Shown here one piece after another: positions 1-9,356 of a stretch of 64,000 nucleotides of DNA. This DNA is from Rhizobiales bacterium Ga0077545 (GTDB taxonomy: Bacteria > Pseudomonadota > Alphaproteobacteria > Rhizobiales > Methylopilaceae): the NCBI GenBank assembly GCA_001464335.1, contig LNEV01000006.1:1-64000 (forward strand). The letters run 5' to 3'. Under the pieces are notes generated by a model. That model searched no databases. It was not told where the DNA came from and saw nothing but the letters and a program-made list of their open reading frames with translations. A program made the position numbers and the translations under genes. Positions within the stretch are counted from its first letter, which is position 1; every line of letters starts with the position of its first letter.

Positions 1-170
1 CCCCGAGGTGAGGACAAACTGGTGTTGGCATTACCAAACCACAGCCAACGCCGCCGCGGGAGCGGTCAATCTCCCGGCGTCCCGCGCGCCCCTCCAAAGG
101 GGCAACGGACTGCCCGCCCGCCGATTATCGGCGGCGCATCTCACTCTTCCTCTGGAAGACGCTTTCGCGC
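1..170. repeat. Intergenic repeat A, copy 1
   Basis: Seen directly: the reverse complement of this segment recurs at 15480-15648. The outer ~100 bp, starting CCCCGAGGTGAG, are almost identical. The inner part is also alike (GTCTTCC..GGAAGAGTG) but carries a different small hairpin in each copy (CCGCCGATTATCGGCGG here, GAGCCTTCTGGCTC there). No coding sequence is evident. The hairpin replacement suggests a mobile or recombining intergenic repeat family. The left end may lie outside the window. Confidence 0.75.
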
Positions 171-177
171 GTCCGTG

Positions 178-222
178 TCCCGGACAAGCTGCGCGCCGCG
201 CAGCGCCGATCCGGGACCCAGC
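178..222. repeat. Intergenic repeat B, copy 1
   Basis: The segment CCCGGACAAGC...GCGCCGATCCGGGACCCAG is the reverse complement of 20467-20510. It has imperfect dyad symmetry around a GC-rich core. It resembles the short palindromic repeats found between genes in many Hyphomicrobiales. No gene was seen here. Confidence 0.65.
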
Positions 223-275
223 GCAAAGTCCGCGCCGCAGGCGCACAAAGCAAAGCGAAACCAGCCACAGAACGA

Positions 276-340
276 ACCTCATCCTGAGGAGCCCGCAGCG
301 GGCGTCTCGAAGGATAAGCGGCAGACTCGGAGTGTGCCGC
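276..340. repeat. Intergenic repeat C (REP-like), copy 1
   Basis: The core CCTCATCCTGAGGAG...GTCTCGAAGGAT and the adjacent CTCGGAGTGTG tract recur in the same orientation at 15957-16022, and a related two-armed version lies at 35412-35523. The rest of 341-501 shows no gene. It is probably the leader of the small ORF that follows. Confidence 0.7.
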
Positions 341-501
341 ACCTAAGCCCAACACCGAGCTCTGCATCTCCTCAATGTACATGCAAAAACGCACCACACC
401 CGCATTATCCGGCACGGTTCGGTCAAACTTTAAGCGTGTTCGCGCTAAAAATTTCTCGTTGCCGCAATAATTTGGTCCAAATCTTCCCGTACAAGGGAAA
501 C

Positions 502-627
502 ATGTCAGACAGAGTGATCAATTCCCTTCTTCTCGGCGCCCTTCTGGTGGTCGGCGCTTATTTCTTCCTCACGACCGGCCCGAACGCGGTGACGGCGGCC
601 AACGCCGCGCAGTTCCTCGGCCTCTGA
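502..627 (+). CDS. Small single-span membrane protein (41 aa)
   Basis: A 41-residue ORF starts at an ATG preceded by AAGGGAAAC, a reasonable ribosome binding site. Residues ~7-24 (SLLLGALLVVGAYFFLTT) form one hydrophobic segment, followed by a short alanine-rich tail. No family is recognised. It stands alone between a repeat island and the Rsm22-type gene, on the same strand and 66 bp upstream of it. The hydrophobic segment and ribosome binding site favour a real small protein, but a chance ORF in GC-rich DNA is not excluded. Confidence 0.5.
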   Translation: MSDRVINSLLLGALLVVGAYFFLTTGPNAVTAANAAQFLGL

Positions 628-693
628 CGCCGCCCATTTTCCGGACACCCGCGAAGGCTCCCTTTTTCCGGCGGCGCATGGCATAGCCGCCCG

Positions 694-1662
694 ATGGAAC
701 TTCCTCTTGCCTTGCGCGCCGCGGTCGATGCGGTCCTGCACGACATTCCTCTCAGCGAGATATCGAAGGCGTCCGCCGTTCTTTCGGCGCGCTACCGCGC
801 GGAGCTGCGCGACGGGCGCATGCATCTCTCCGACGATCTGTTCGCGCTGGCCTATCTCGCAACACGGCTCCCCGCGACCTATGCGGCTATTCACGCCGCT
901 CTGTCCGCGACCACGGAGAGACTGCCGGGCTTTGCGCCGCTCTCGCAGCTCGATGCGGGCGCAGGCCCCGGCTCCGCCGTCTGGGCCGCCCGCGACATCT
1001 GGCCTGACCTGACGAAGGCAACGCTTCTCGAAGGCAGCCCCGCCATCCGCGCGCAGGGCGCCGCCTTGATGAATCATGCGGGCATGGCAGGCGTGGACTG
1101 GCTCCACGCCGATCTCCTCGCCCCACTCCCCGATCTCCGCGCCGATCTCGTCACACTCACCTACGTCCTCGACGAACTGGCTCCGGAAAAGCGGGCGGTT
1201 CTCGTCCGGGATCTGTGGGCACGCACCACCGGCCTCCTCCTCGTGGTCGAACCCGGCACACCGGCCGGCTGGCAGCGCATCCTGTCCGCCCGCGATGTCC
1301 TGATCGCGGAAGGCGCCCACATCGCCGCACCCTGCCCTCATGTTCTGGCCTGCGGGATCGCCCCGCCCGATTGGTGCCATTTCTCGCGCCGCGTCGCCCG
1401 CTCGCGCCTGCACCGCCAGGCCAAGAACGCCGACCTGCCGTGGGAAGACGAGAAGTTCATCTACATCGCCGCCGCCCGCGCGCCGGCCATTCCCGCACAG
1501 AGCCGTGTCCTCGCACCGCCGCGCACCGCAAGTGGCCAGATTCGCCTGAAGCTCTGCGCGCCGGACGCCTCAGTCGCCGAGCACCTCATCACCAAACGCG
1601 ACGGACCGACCTTCAAGACCGCCCGCCGCCTCGACTGGGGAGACGAAGGACCCGGGCTTTAG
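694..1662 (+). CDS. Rsm22-type small ribosomal subunit rRNA methyltransferase
   Basis: This is a 322-aa SAM-dependent methyltransferase of the Rsm22 family, the bacterial relatives of mitochondrial Rsm22/METTL17, which act on the small ribosomal subunit. Visible: a SAM-binding glycine motif LDAGAGPGSA near residue 86, and the family block WCHFSRRV...KNADLPWEDEKF near residues 227-255. Four cysteines (C214, C220, C228, C288) have the spacing expected for the [4Fe-4S] site of this family. It ends 4 nt inside the 3' end of the convergent GT39 gene. Family assignment is strong. The rRNA target and cluster binding are inferred from homologues. Confidence 0.85.
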   Translation: MELPLALRAAVDAVLHDIPLSEISKASAVLSARYRAELRDGRMHLSDDLFALAYLATRLPATYAAIHAALSATTERLPGFAPLSQLDAGAGPGSAVWAARDIWPDLTKATLLEGSPAIRAQGAALMNHAGMAGVDWLHADLLAPLPDLRADLVTLTYVLDELAPEKRAVLVRDLWARTTGLLLVVEPGTPAGWQRILSARDVLIAEGAHIAAPCPHVLACGIAPPDWCHFSRRVARSRLHRQAKNADLPWEDEKFIYIAAARAPAIPAQSRVLAPPRTASGQIRLKLCAPDASVAEHLITKRDGPTFKTARRLDWGDEGPGL

Positions 1663-3182
1663 CCGCGCGGCGTCCCGAAATGCGTGCGGCAGGCTTCGCT
1701 GTCCGTTCCGAGATCGAAAATCTGCCAGACGGCGCTGCGCCGCGCACCAAGCCCTCCGGGCGAGCCGGCAACATTCAACGTTTCGGGCGCGCCGGTCACA
1801 CGATGCACCAGCCGTGGCGGGACAACCTTATCCGTCCAGATCGCAACACAACGCCGCTCCGGCGTGTACGTATCCGGCTTCACGATGCGCGAGGTTTCGG
1901 AAGCCACGGAAATCGCCTCCGGCATCAGTTCAATGATGTGCGCAGCAAGCCGGAAACCATCCGCGATGAATGCCGCCTCCCCGAGACCGCGCGCCTGCAA
2001 TTCGTCCATCAGTGCTGGATACGGCGTCGTCTCCCGCAGCGCAGGCCGGTCGGGGATCATCGCCTCGACAAGAAGCCCGGCCTTCAGGCACAGGACAACA
2101 ACGCCCAGCGCCAGCGCGCCACCGCCAACCCAGCGGCTGATACTTTCCGCAGCCCGGCTGCGCCCCGCGATCAGCATTCCCGCCACGATGATGGGAAGGC
2201 CAAGCGGATAGAGATAACGCTCCGAGATGTTCGTGATCCCGATCACGACAATGCCGAAGGCCAGAAGTGCGGCAGCCGCCACCGCAAACCGCCTCGCAAG
2301 ACGGGTCGCTGCATCGGCCTCCCCGATCTGCGGCGACGCACGGACCCGGTAAAAGCCGATGCCCACGAAGAAAAGCCAAGGAACAAGGAAGGTCAGGATG
2401 GCAACCGGCAAACGCCCAAGCCCTATAAGCGCCCGCATCGCATGGCTCGCGTCCTCGCCGGTCAGGTTTCTTGCGGAAACACCGACCACATCGGCCTCTG
2501 TCACCCACAGGAAAAGCGCCGTCGGTGAAACAATGAAAAAAGCCGTCGTAGCCGCCGCGAACAACGGCGAAACGAGGTCGCGCATTCGTACCCGCTCGTC
2601 GAACATAAGGGCGACAAACGCCGCCGCGATCGGCAGCGCGAAGCTCCATTTCGACAGGATGCCAAGGCCGAACACGGCCCCGAGCAGGATTCCGCGCGGC
2701 ACACCCGGCTTCTCGCACAGCGCGTCGAGCACCCACACTAGAACGATGACCAGCGGAATGAGGACAAGCGACTGGGTCAGCGCAGAATGTGCGTACCAGC
2801 CCGACCAATAAAAGCCGACGAGACTGAGCGAGGCCGCCGCCGCAAGGCGGGCATCCTTCGACAGCGCGCGAACCACAGCGAACAGGGCAATACCCGACAA
2901 CGCGATCAGCCCCTCGCGCAGCAAGGTGTGCCCGAACGGGCCTTGTCCCGTAACCCACTGGGTCAACCACAGCATCCACTCATAAAGCGGCGGATTGCGC
3001 GGCGTATAGGCGGGCAGCAGCTGACGCTGGATAAGTTCGGCGGCAAGCGTCTCGTCGAAGGGCAGGTAATCGGATCTGAGAAGGCGCAGCGCTCCATGCA
3101 GGAGCCCATAGCCGATCCAGAACAGACTGATGGCGCGAAAGCTCGACAGCCGCCCGAGCAGCCGGTCGACAAACGCACTCAT
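1659..3182 (-). CDS. Family 39 glycosyltransferase, integral membrane (ArnT/PMT-like)
   Basis: A 507-aa polytopic membrane protein with many hydrophobic segments. The N-terminal loop has the acidic motif YLPFDE (about residues 40-45) and a following NPPLYEWML stretch typical of GT39/PMT-type enzymes that transfer sugars from polyprenyl phosphate donors in the periplasm. A soluble C-terminal domain follows the last membrane span. Its ATG overlaps the gatB stop (ATGA), so it is the last gene of the gat operon by translational coupling. Donor and acceptor cannot be told from sequence. Confidence 0.75.
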   Translation of the reverse strand: MSAFVDRLLGRLSSFRAISLFWIGYGLLHGALRLLRSDYLPFDETLAAELIQRQLLPAYTPRNPPLYEWMLWLTQWVTGQGPFGHTLLREGLIALSGIALFAVVRALSKDARLAAAASLSLVGFYWSGWYAHSALTQSLVLIPLVIVLVWVLDALCEKPGVPRGILLGAVFGLGILSKWSFALPIAAAFVALMFDERVRMRDLVSPLFAAATTAFFIVSPTALFLWVTEADVVGVSARNLTGEDASHAMRALIGLGRLPVAILTFLVPWLFFVGIGFYRVRASPQIGEADAATRLARRFAVAAAALLAFGIVVIGITNISERYLYPLGLPIIVAGMLIAGRSRAAESISRWVGGGALALGVVVLCLKAGLLVEAMIPDRPALRETTPYPALMDELQARGLGEAAFIADGFRLAAHIIELMPEAISVASETSRIVKPDTYTPERRCVAIWTDKVVPPRLVHRVTGAPETLNVAGSPGGLGARRSAVWQIFDLGTDSEACRTHFGTPRG

Positions 3183-4657
3183 TCGACGCCGAGCTTCGCC
3201 TTCAGAAGATCGCTGACGGCCTGCGGATTGGCCTTGCCGCCGGTCGACTTCATCACCTGTCCCACGAACCAGCCAAGCATTCCGGGTTTGCCCTTCGCCT
3301 GCTCCGCTTTGTCGGGGTTCGCGGCGATGATTTCATCCACCGCTTTCTCGATGGCACCGGTGTCGGTCACCTGCTTAAGCCCACGAGCCTCGACGATCTC
3401 CTTCGGATCGCCGCCTTCGGTCCACACGATCTCGAACAGATCCTTGGCGATCTTGCCGGAGATCGTGCCATCCTTGATGAGATCGATCAGCCCGCCGAGC
3501 TGGCCTGCGGAAACCGGGCTCGTCTGGACGTCGTGTCCTTCCTTGTTGAGGCGACCGAACAATTCGTTGATGACCCAATTGGCTGCCAGCTTGCCGTCGC
3601 GTCCCGTGGCGACTTGCTCGAAGAAATCCGCTGAAGCTTTTTCCGCGACAAGAACATCCGCGTCGTAGGCACTCAGGCCATACTCCGCCTGAAAGCGCGC
3701 CTTTTTCTCGTCGGGCAGTTCCGGCAGCTCTTTCTTCAGCTCATCCACCAGCCCTTCCGGCAGATCGAGCGGCAAAAGATCCGGGTCGGGGAAGTAGCGG
3801 TAATCATGCGCCTCTTCCTTCGAGCGCATGGAGCGCGTTTCGCCCTTGCTCGGATCGAACAGGCGCGTTTCCTGATCGATCGCGCCGCCATCCTCCAGAA
3901 TGCCGATCTGGCGGCGAGCTTCGTATTCGATGGCCTGGCCGATGAACCGGATCGAGTTGACGTTCTTGATCTCGCAGCGTGTGCCGAACGGCGCCCCGGG
4001 CTTGCGTACCGACACGTTGACGTCGGCACGCAGATTGCCCTTTTCCATATCGCCGTCACAGGTGCCGAGATAGCGCAGGATCGTCCGCAGCTTCGTCACA
4101 TAGGCGCGCGCTTCGTCGGACGAGCGCAAATCGGGCTTGGAGACAATCTCCATCAGGGCGACGCCCGAGCGATTGAGATCGACAAAAGAATTGTTCGGAT
4201 CCTGATCGTGGATCGACTTGCCGGCGTCCTGCTCAAGATGAAGGCGCTCGATGCCGATCTTGACCTGGCCCTCGGGCATATCGAGGACAACCTCGCCTTC
4301 GCCGACGATCGGGCTCTTGTACTGGGAAATCTGATAGCCCTGCGGCAAGTCCGGATAGAAGTAATTCTTCCGGTCGAAGACGGAATGCTGGTGGATTTCG
4401 GCCTTGATACCGAGGCCCGTGCGAACCGCCTGCCGTACGCATTCCTCGTTGATCACGGGCAGCATTCCCGGCATGGCGGCATCGACCAGAGACACGTTTG
4501 AATTCGGGGGACGGCCGAATTCAGTCGAGGCGCCCGAAAAGAGTTTCGCTTCCGACGTCACCTGAGCGTGGATTTCCATGCCGATGATGACTTCCCAATC
4601 GGCGGTCGCGCCCTTGATGAGTTTCTTCGGATCGGCGGGGCGTGTTTCAACGAGCAT
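3179..4657 (-). CDS. gatB: Asp-tRNA(Asn)/Glu-tRNA(Gln) amidotransferase subunit B
   Basis: A 492-aa GatB, the kinase and tRNA-binding subunit of the GatCAB complex. It phosphorylates misacylated Glu-tRNA(Gln) or Asp-tRNA(Asn) before transamidation. The N-terminal block IGMEIHAQV, the [16 protein letters not shown] region and the [17 protein letters not shown] block are diagnostic. The C-terminal YqeY-like domain ends with [20 protein letters not shown]. Start ATG lies 10 bp after the stop of the preceding secreted protein gene. Unusually, three genes separate it from gatA within the operon. Length is normal for the family. Confidence 0.97.
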   Translation of the reverse strand: MLVETRPADPKKLIKGATADWEVIIGMEIHAQVTSEAKLFSGASTEFGRPPNSNVSLVDAAMPGMLPVINEECVRQAVRTGLGIKAEIHQHSVFDRKNYFYPDLPQGYQISQYKSPIVGEGEVVLDMPEGQVKIGIERLHLEQDAGKSIHDQDPNNSFVDLNRSGVALMEIVSKPDLRSSDEARAYVTKLRTILRYLGTCDGDMEKGNLRADVNVSVRKPGAPFGTRCEIKNVNSIRFIGQAIEYEARRQIGILEDGGAIDQETRLFDPSKGETRSMRSKEEAHDYRYFPDPDLLPLDLPEGLVDELKKELPELPDEKKARFQAEYGLSAYDADVLVAEKASADFFEQVATGRDGKLAANWVINELFGRLNKEGHDVQTSPVSAGQLGGLIDLIKDGTISGKIAKDLFEIVWTEGGDPKEIVEARGLKQVTDTGAIEKAVDEIIAANPDKAEQAKGKPGMLGWFVGQVMKSTGGKANPQAVSDLLKAKLGVE

Positions 4658-4667
4658 GGATCATCTC

Positions 4668-5120
4668 TTATTCGAACTTTCCGTAGATGGCCCATTTCTG
4701 GGCCCTCATCTCTTCCGGCGTCTCGGCGCAGGTGTTCATGAGAAGACGCGGCGCCTCCTCGGAGCCGGTCACGGTGAGGCAGCGCCGCTCACCCGACGAC
4801 AAGCGCCCGTCGCGCGTCAAAATCCAGCGCTGGCCGTCGCGGCCGTGGCAGGGCGCCGTCATGACTTCGACATCCGGCTGGCCGTCGACGATGTAGGCCT
4901 GAAGGCAGGCTTTGCCGAGATAAATGGTGTCGAGGCGCCCACGGCGAGCGTCCTGCGCCTCGCTGTCATTGCAGGCGGCGATGCCGACCTTGTTGAAGCC
5001 GGGGCGCAATTCTTCGCCGGCTTCTAGGCATCTGTCGGTCTGCCCCAGCGGGCGCAATTGCGCCGCAACGGCCGGCGCCGCGGCAAACAGAGCAAGACCG
5101 ATGAGAGCCGCGCGCACCAT
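4668..5120 (-). CDS. Secreted protein with ricin-B-like (QxW) fold
   Basis: The chosen ATG gives a 150-aa protein with a clear signal peptide (MVRAALIGLALFAAAPAVAA) and forms a TGATG overlap with the stop of the preceding gene. The mature part has even cysteines, a GQRWILTRDGRLSS stretch and a final QKWAIYG, which look like the QxW repeats of ricin-B lectin-type beta-trefoils. Family assignment is by motif only. A carbohydrate-binding role is possible. It sits inside the gat operon between the TPR-like protein and gatB, a position with no obvious functional link. Confidence 0.6.
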   Translation of the reverse strand: MVRAALIGLALFAAAPAVAAQLRPLGQTDRCLEAGEELRPGFNKVGIAACNDSEAQDARRGRLDTIYLGKACLQAYIVDGQPDVEVMTAPCHGRDGQRWILTRDGRLSSGERRCLTVTGSEEAPRLLMNTCAETPEEMRAQKWAIYGKFE

Positions 5121-5428
5121 CACGTCACCGCGGATGAGGCCGACGCCAGCAACGTTGCCGCGATCCGGTCCCATTCCTCGTCAAGCGGATCCGTGCAGCG
5201 GCTCCGTGCGGCCTGACCATACCAATAACCGGCATTGTCGAGATCGCCCTCCACCCGATGCAGATGCGCGTGGACCCATGCACCCTGCTTCGAGGGATCG
5301 GCCTGGGCGGTCGAATGGGCTTGTTCCCAATCACCTTTCTTGATCCACCAGAGCGCGGCGAGCGCGGCCGGCAGACCTTCAGGCGGATGGGCTTCGGCGG
5401 TCGCGGCCTTGAAGGCGTCGAGGTTCAT
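5120..5428 (-). CDS. Small helical protein of unknown function
   Basis: A 102-aa protein starting [15 protein letters not shown]. The start is set by an ATGA overlap with the chorismate mutase stop. An in-frame upstream Met would run into that gene. Its sequence (ALAALWWIKKGDWEQAH...HLHRVEGDLDNAGYWYGQAAR) resembles two TPR-like helix pairs with many tryptophans. It is cytoplasmic, with no signal peptide. No function is recognised. Coupling to the chorismate mutase and the gat genes argues that it is a real expressed gene. Confidence 0.7.
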   Translation of the reverse strand: MNLDAFKAATAEAHPPEGLPAALAALWWIKKGDWEQAHSTAQADPSKQGAWVHAHLHRVEGDLDNAGYWYGQAARSRCTDPLDEEWDRIAATLLASASSAVT

Positions 5429-5724
5429 GGCGTTCCCTTTCCGAGCTTTGTTTCTTCGTAGTCGATCGTCCATGCGATCAGATGGCGATAGAGCTTTTCG
5501 GCAAGGTCCGGCGGCGCACCGCAGGCCTCAGCCTCCTCCCGGACATGGGCCACGACTTCCTCAACCCGATCCGGGAGAAGCGCTGGAATGTTATTGGCCT
5601 GCTTGACGGCCACAACGCGGTCGACGATTTCGACGCGACGGCCGAGAAGGCGAACGAGCTCGGCGTCGAGCGCGTCGATCTCGGCACGGCAGGATGCCAG
5701 GACCGCGTTTTCCGTCACCACCAC
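5425..5724 (-). CDS. Chorismate mutase, AroQ class
   Basis: A 99-aa all-helical chorismate mutase that converts chorismate to prephenate for Phe/Tyr synthesis. Visible AroQ features are an N-terminal helix with [19 protein letters not shown], a VAVKQAN basic segment, PDRVEEVV and a C-terminal helix. It is a stand-alone domain with no dehydratase or dehydrogenase fusion. The start overlaps the 3' end of gatA by 10 nt, and its stop overlaps the next start, so it is co-translated in the gat operon. An isochorismate-pyruvate lyase (PchB-like) activity is an alternative, since the two share a fold. Confidence 0.85.
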   Translation of the reverse strand: MVVTENAVLASCRAEIDALDAELVRLLGRRVEIVDRVVAVKQANNIPALLPDRVEEVVAHVREEAEACGAPPDLAEKLYRHLIAWTIDYEETKLGKGTP

Positions 5725-7244
5725 TTCTCCGCTTTGGGCAGCGAGCCCGCCGAACTCTCGATGGCCGCGCCGAGCGCAAAAAGCGTCTCTTCGTCGAACG
5801 GGCGCCCGATGAGCTGAAGTCCGAGCGGCAGGTTTTCGGACGACATTCCCGCCGGAACTGAAATGCCGGGCAGGCCCGCCATGTTGACCGTGACGGTGAA
5901 GATGTCGTTCAGATACATCTCGACCGGATCGGTCGAAGCCTTTGATCCAATGGCGAAAGCGGCGGACGGTGTCGTCGGCGTCAGCACCGCATCGACCCCT
6001 GCTGCAAAGACGTTGTCGAAATCGCGCTTGATGAGCGTACGCACTTTTTGCGCCCGCACATAATAGGCATCGTAATAACCCGCCGACAGCACGTAGGTGC
6101 CAATCATGATGCGGCGCTTGACCTCGGAACCAAAGCCGGCCGCGCGCGTGTTCTCGTACATCGCGGTGATGTCCTTGCCCGGCACGCGCGCGCCATAACG
6201 CACGCCGTCATAACGGGCGAGGTTCGAGGACGCTTCGGCAGGCGCGACGATGTAATAGGCCGGCAGTGCATATTTCGTGTGCGGCAGGGAAATCTCGACG
6301 ATTTCAGCTCCGGCCGCCTTCAGCCATTCGGCCCCTTGATGCCAGAGCTTCTCGATCTCGGCAGGCATTCCCTCGACACGGTATTCTTTGGGAACACCGA
6401 TCCTGAGGCCCTTCACGGAGCGGCCGACCGCCACTTCATAATCGGGCACCGGCACGTTCACGGATGTTGAGTCCTTCGGATCGTGCCCGGCCATCGAGCG
6501 CAGGAGGATCGCGGTGTCCTTCACCGTGCGGGCGAAGGGGCCCGCCTGATCGAGCGAGGACGCAAAGGCCACGATGCCCCAGCGCGAGCAGCGGCCATAG
6601 GTGGGCTTGATGCCGACAATGCCGGTAAAGGCCGCGGGCTGGCGGATCGACCCGCCAGTGTCCGTACCCGTCGCGCCGAGGCACAGCCGTGCGGCCACCG
6701 CTGAGGATGAGCCACCTGAAGAGCCGCCCGGCACCAGCACGCCCGCGCCCCCCGCAGTCGCGAGATCCGAGAGCGCGGACTTCGCCGTCACTTTGTCCGT
6801 GTTGCCCGCAAGCCAGGGATTTGCGACCGCCCCGTAAGCAGAGGTCTCGTTCGACGAGCCCATGGCGAATTCATCATTGTTCAGCTTGCCGAGCATTACC
6901 GCACCGTCGCGCCAAAGCTGCGTGGTGACGGTCGATTCATAGGTCGGGATGAAGTCGCCAAGAATGCGCGAACAGGCCGTCGTGCGGAAGCCTTCTGTCG
7001 CGAACAGATCCTTGATGCCGAGCGGAATGCCTTCGAGCGCGCCCCCCTCGCCTTTTGCGAGTTTCACATCGGAGGCGAACGCCATCTCACGCGCCTTTTC
7101 CGGCGTTTCGAGAATATAGGCGTTGAGCCCCCGCGCCGCCTCGACGGCATCGATATGAGCATCCGTGAGTTCCGCCGAGGTAAACTTCTTTGCCTTCAGG
7201 CCGTCGCGAGCCTCGGCCAGCGTGAGATCGGTCAGCTCGGACAT
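5715..7244 (-). CDS. gatA: Asp-tRNA(Asn)/Glu-tRNA(Gln) amidotransferase subunit A
   Basis: A 509-aa amidase-signature enzyme that releases ammonia from glutamine for GatB. The catalytic Ser-cisSer-Lys triad is visible: Lys in [10 protein letters not shown] (near residue 79) and the serines in [14 protein letters not shown] (about residues 171-184), with [14 protein letters not shown] following. The start overlaps the gatC stop (TAATG), so the two subunits are coupled. Length and motifs are normal. Confidence 0.97.
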   Translation of the reverse strand: MSELTDLTLAEARDGLKAKKFTSAELTDAHIDAVEAARGLNAYILETPEKAREMAFASDVKLAKGEGGALEGIPLGIKDLFATEGFRTTACSRILGDFIPTYESTVTTQLWRDGAVMLGKLNNDEFAMGSSNETSAYGAVANPWLAGNTDKVTAKSALSDLATAGGAGVLVPGGSSGGSSSAVAARLCLGATGTDTGGSIRQPAAFTGIVGIKPTYGRCSRWGIVAFASSLDQAGPFARTVKDTAILLRSMAGHDPKDSTSVNVPVPDYEVAVGRSVKGLRIGVPKEYRVEGMPAEIEKLWHQGAEWLKAAGAEIVEISLPHTKYALPAYYIVAPAEASSNLARYDGVRYGARVPGKDITAMYENTRAAGFGSEVKRRIMIGTYVLSAGYYDAYYVRAQKVRTLIKRDFDNVFAAGVDAVLTPTTPSAAFAIGSKASTDPVEMYLNDIFTVTVNMAGLPGISVPAGMSSENLPLGLQLIGRPFDEETLFALGAAIESSAGSLPKAEKWW

Positions 7245-7531
7245 TACTCGACCACCTTCGGAACCACGTAGAAATCTCCCTCGCGGATGGGGGCGTTGGA
7301 GAGCACCTTTTCCGGTTCGCCTCCCGCCGTCACCTTGTCTTCGCGCATGGGAATCTTGATAGGCGTTACAGAGGTCAGCGGCTCGACGCCCTCGACATCC
7401 AATTCCGACAATTCCTCGACGAAGGCGAGAATGGCGTTCAGTTCGCCCTTAAGATGCGGAACATCGTCCTCGCTGACCGCTATACGCGCAAGCTTCGCAA
7501 CGCGCCGGACCGTGGCCTCGTCGACCGCCAT
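7244..7531 (-). CDS. gatC: Asp-tRNA(Asn)/Glu-tRNA(Gln) amidotransferase subunit C
   Basis: A 95-aa GatC, the small scaffold that wraps around GatA and GatB. It has the typical helical N-terminus ([16 protein letters not shown]), the [24 protein letters not shown] block and the extended C-terminal tail with REDKVTAGG. It is the first gene of the gat operon. A ribosome binding site CAGGA lies upstream of the ATG. Confidence 0.95.
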   Translation of the reverse strand: MAVDEATVRRVAKLARIAVSEDDVPHLKGELNAILAFVEELSELDVEGVEPLTSVTPIKIPMREDKVTAGGEPEKVLSNAPIREGDFYVVPKVVE

Positions 7532-7614
7532 GTCAAATCCTGTCCAGTTGAGGAAATCGTCAATTCAGACAGGCGGGATAGCACCCCGCCCCCGCCCTCT
7601 CAAGACCGGAAAGC

Positions 7615-8310
7615 TCACGCGTTGAAAGCTTTGCCCTTTTCCGGGATCACGATCCTGCTCCTCGGGTTTTTGACCCCCTGCACGAACTCGTCCGCGTCTG
7701 GAACGAGAAGCCCGAACGTCGCATAATGGCAGGGCACGACCAGGTCGAGGTCGAGGAAATTGTTCACAGCATAGGCCGCCGTGCGCGGGCCCATGGTGAA
7801 GCGGTCGCCGATGGGCACAAAGCCAATCTTCGGCTGATACAGTTCCTGAATGAGCTTGAGATCGGAGAACAGGCCGGTATCGCCGAGATGATAGACCGTC
7901 GGCTCTCCCGGCGCCTCGATGATGATGCCGTTCGGATGGCCCAGCTGGGCGAAGACCCCGTTCACCAGATCGCCGGACGAGTGGAACGCCTGAACAAGCG
8001 TGACGGTGAAGCCGTCGAGCTTTACCGACCCGCCGGTGTTCATCGGCTCGACCTTCTCGACCCCCTGCTCGCTCAGCCAGGTGACGATTTCGAAGCTCGA
8101 AATAAGAGTGGCGCCGCTCTTCTTTGCGATTTCGAGCGTATCGCCGACATGATCGCTGTGGCCATGGGTCAGGCAGATGTGGGTGACGCCCTTGGCCACC
8201 TCGCTGACATCCTTCGTGTAGCCGGATCCCGTCAGAAACGGGTCGAACAGGATGCTCGTCGTTGCGAATTCAAGCTTGAAGGCGGAATGGCCGTACCAGG
8301 TGATGCGCAT
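7615..8310 (-). CDS. UPF0173-type metal-dependent hydrolase (metallo-beta-lactamase fold)
   Basis: A 231-aa protein starting MRITWYGHSAFKLE. The metal-binding motif THGHSDHVGD (near residues 49-58) and downstream histidines (AFHSSG, YHLGDTG, CHYATFG) define the UPF0173 branch of the metallo-beta-lactamase fold. It is cytoplasmic. The physiological substrate of this family is unsettled. It lies 83 bp upstream of gatC on the same strand and may share its transcript. Confidence 0.85.
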   Translation of the reverse strand: MRITWYGHSAFKLEFATTSILFDPFLTGSGYTKDVSEVAKGVTHICLTHGHSDHVGDTLEIAKKSGATLISSFEIVTWLSEQGVEKVEPMNTGGSVKLDGFTVTLVQAFHSSGDLVNGVFAQLGHPNGIIIEAPGEPTVYHLGDTGLFSDLKLIQELYQPKIGFVPIGDRFTMGPRTAAYAVNNFLDLDLVVPCHYATFGLLVPDADEFVQGVKNPRSRIVIPEKGKAFNA

Positions 8311-8384
8311 GCAATCCTCGCGGGGGTGTTGGCGCGGAAAGCTAGAGGCGTGGCTCCGAAGGTCAAGCGGAAGATACCAGCCGC

Positions 8385-9341
8385 TCAGATATCCCCTTGA
8401 GCAATCCGGCAGAATTCGATCACACGCTTGAGGTCCGCGACGAAAGATTTGTGCGTATCGACGTCCGGGATGAAAAGCAGGATTCCTTTTGCACTGACAT
8501 GAGATTGCCCGCCCCCGGAAAAGCCCACGAAGCGATCGTCGTTGAACCTGAATTTGAAGTTCTGGAAGTCGGCCGGATATTCAAGAAGCATGAAGTTCGT
8601 CACTCCGTTGCTGGAGTCGAACATGTCTACCGAGCGCACTTTGGTGATCCGCCGCAGGTCGATCGACGAGACATTGCTCCAGACGAGGGCATCCTGCTTG
8701 CGAACAAGATTGTTCTGGAATTTGGCACCTTTCGGCTGCACTGCCACGGAAAGCGAAACCTGATCGTTGATACGGGGGTGACAGGCATTGCGCTCGATAT
8801 CCGAAAAAATCGGCTGCTTTCGATTTGCATGTACACCGAAGACCTCGTAGAGGTCCGGCCGTTTCAAACGCGCTGTTTCGAACAAGGCGAATTTTCTTGA
8901 TACCGCGTTGTAGACGGTGAACTGGCTCGCCTCGATCTGCTGCTTGTTGTAATATTCCAGGAACTTTCGGGCGGTTTCCAAGGCGCGTTTTTTGAGGTCT
9001 GCGTAAAGCTCCAGCGCCTGCTGATAATAGGCGCCAGATCGCCCGGCGGCCGTCAGATATTGATCCAGCGCCTTGCGGCCAAGCTCCAGATAACCCGTTT
9101 TCACACGCGCATCGGCTTCGTAGAACAGCACGTCCGGGGGCAGATCCGGCGTAACCTCGCGCATTTTTTCGATCTGGATGACGACAGCTTTGTAATCCTT
9201 CGCTTCCACGGCCTGAACGAGTTCACGCACCATCATGTCGGCCTGAACTTCGGGTGGAAGCTGAGCGCGGGCGGCACTTGCAGCAAGTACGAGCGCTGCA
9301 AACGTTGCAACCGCGCCGAGGCACTTTGTCCGGAAACCCAT
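8385..9341 (-). CDS. Secreted protein with TPR-like N-terminal half, unknown function
   Basis: A 318-aa protein with signal peptide MGFRTKCLGAVATFAALVLA..ARAQ and a good ribosome binding site (AGGAGCGCGTT) before the ATG. Residues ~30-140 are helical and TPR-like (VEAKDYKAVVIQIEKMREV, YLELGRKALDQYLTA). The second half is richer in strands and ends with a helix. No catalytic motif is recognised. It follows the coiled-coil secreted gene by only 15 bp on the same strand, so the two probably form one operon and may act together in the periplasm. Confidence 0.7.
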   Translation of the reverse strand: MGFRTKCLGAVATFAALVLAASAARAQLPPEVQADMMVRELVQAVEAKDYKAVVIQIEKMREVTPDLPPDVLFYEADARVKTGYLELGRKALDQYLTAAGRSGAYYQQALELYADLKKRALETARKFLEYYNKQQIEASQFTVYNAVSRKFALFETARLKRPDLYEVFGVHANRKQPIFSDIERNACHPRINDQVSLSVAVQPKGAKFQNNLVRKQDALVWSNVSSIDLRRITKVRSVDMFDSSNGVTNFMLLEYPADFQNFKFRFNDDRFVGFSGGGQSHVSAKGILLFIPDVDTHKSFVADLKRVIEFCRIAQGDI

Positions 9342-9356
9342 AACGCGCTCCTGTTC

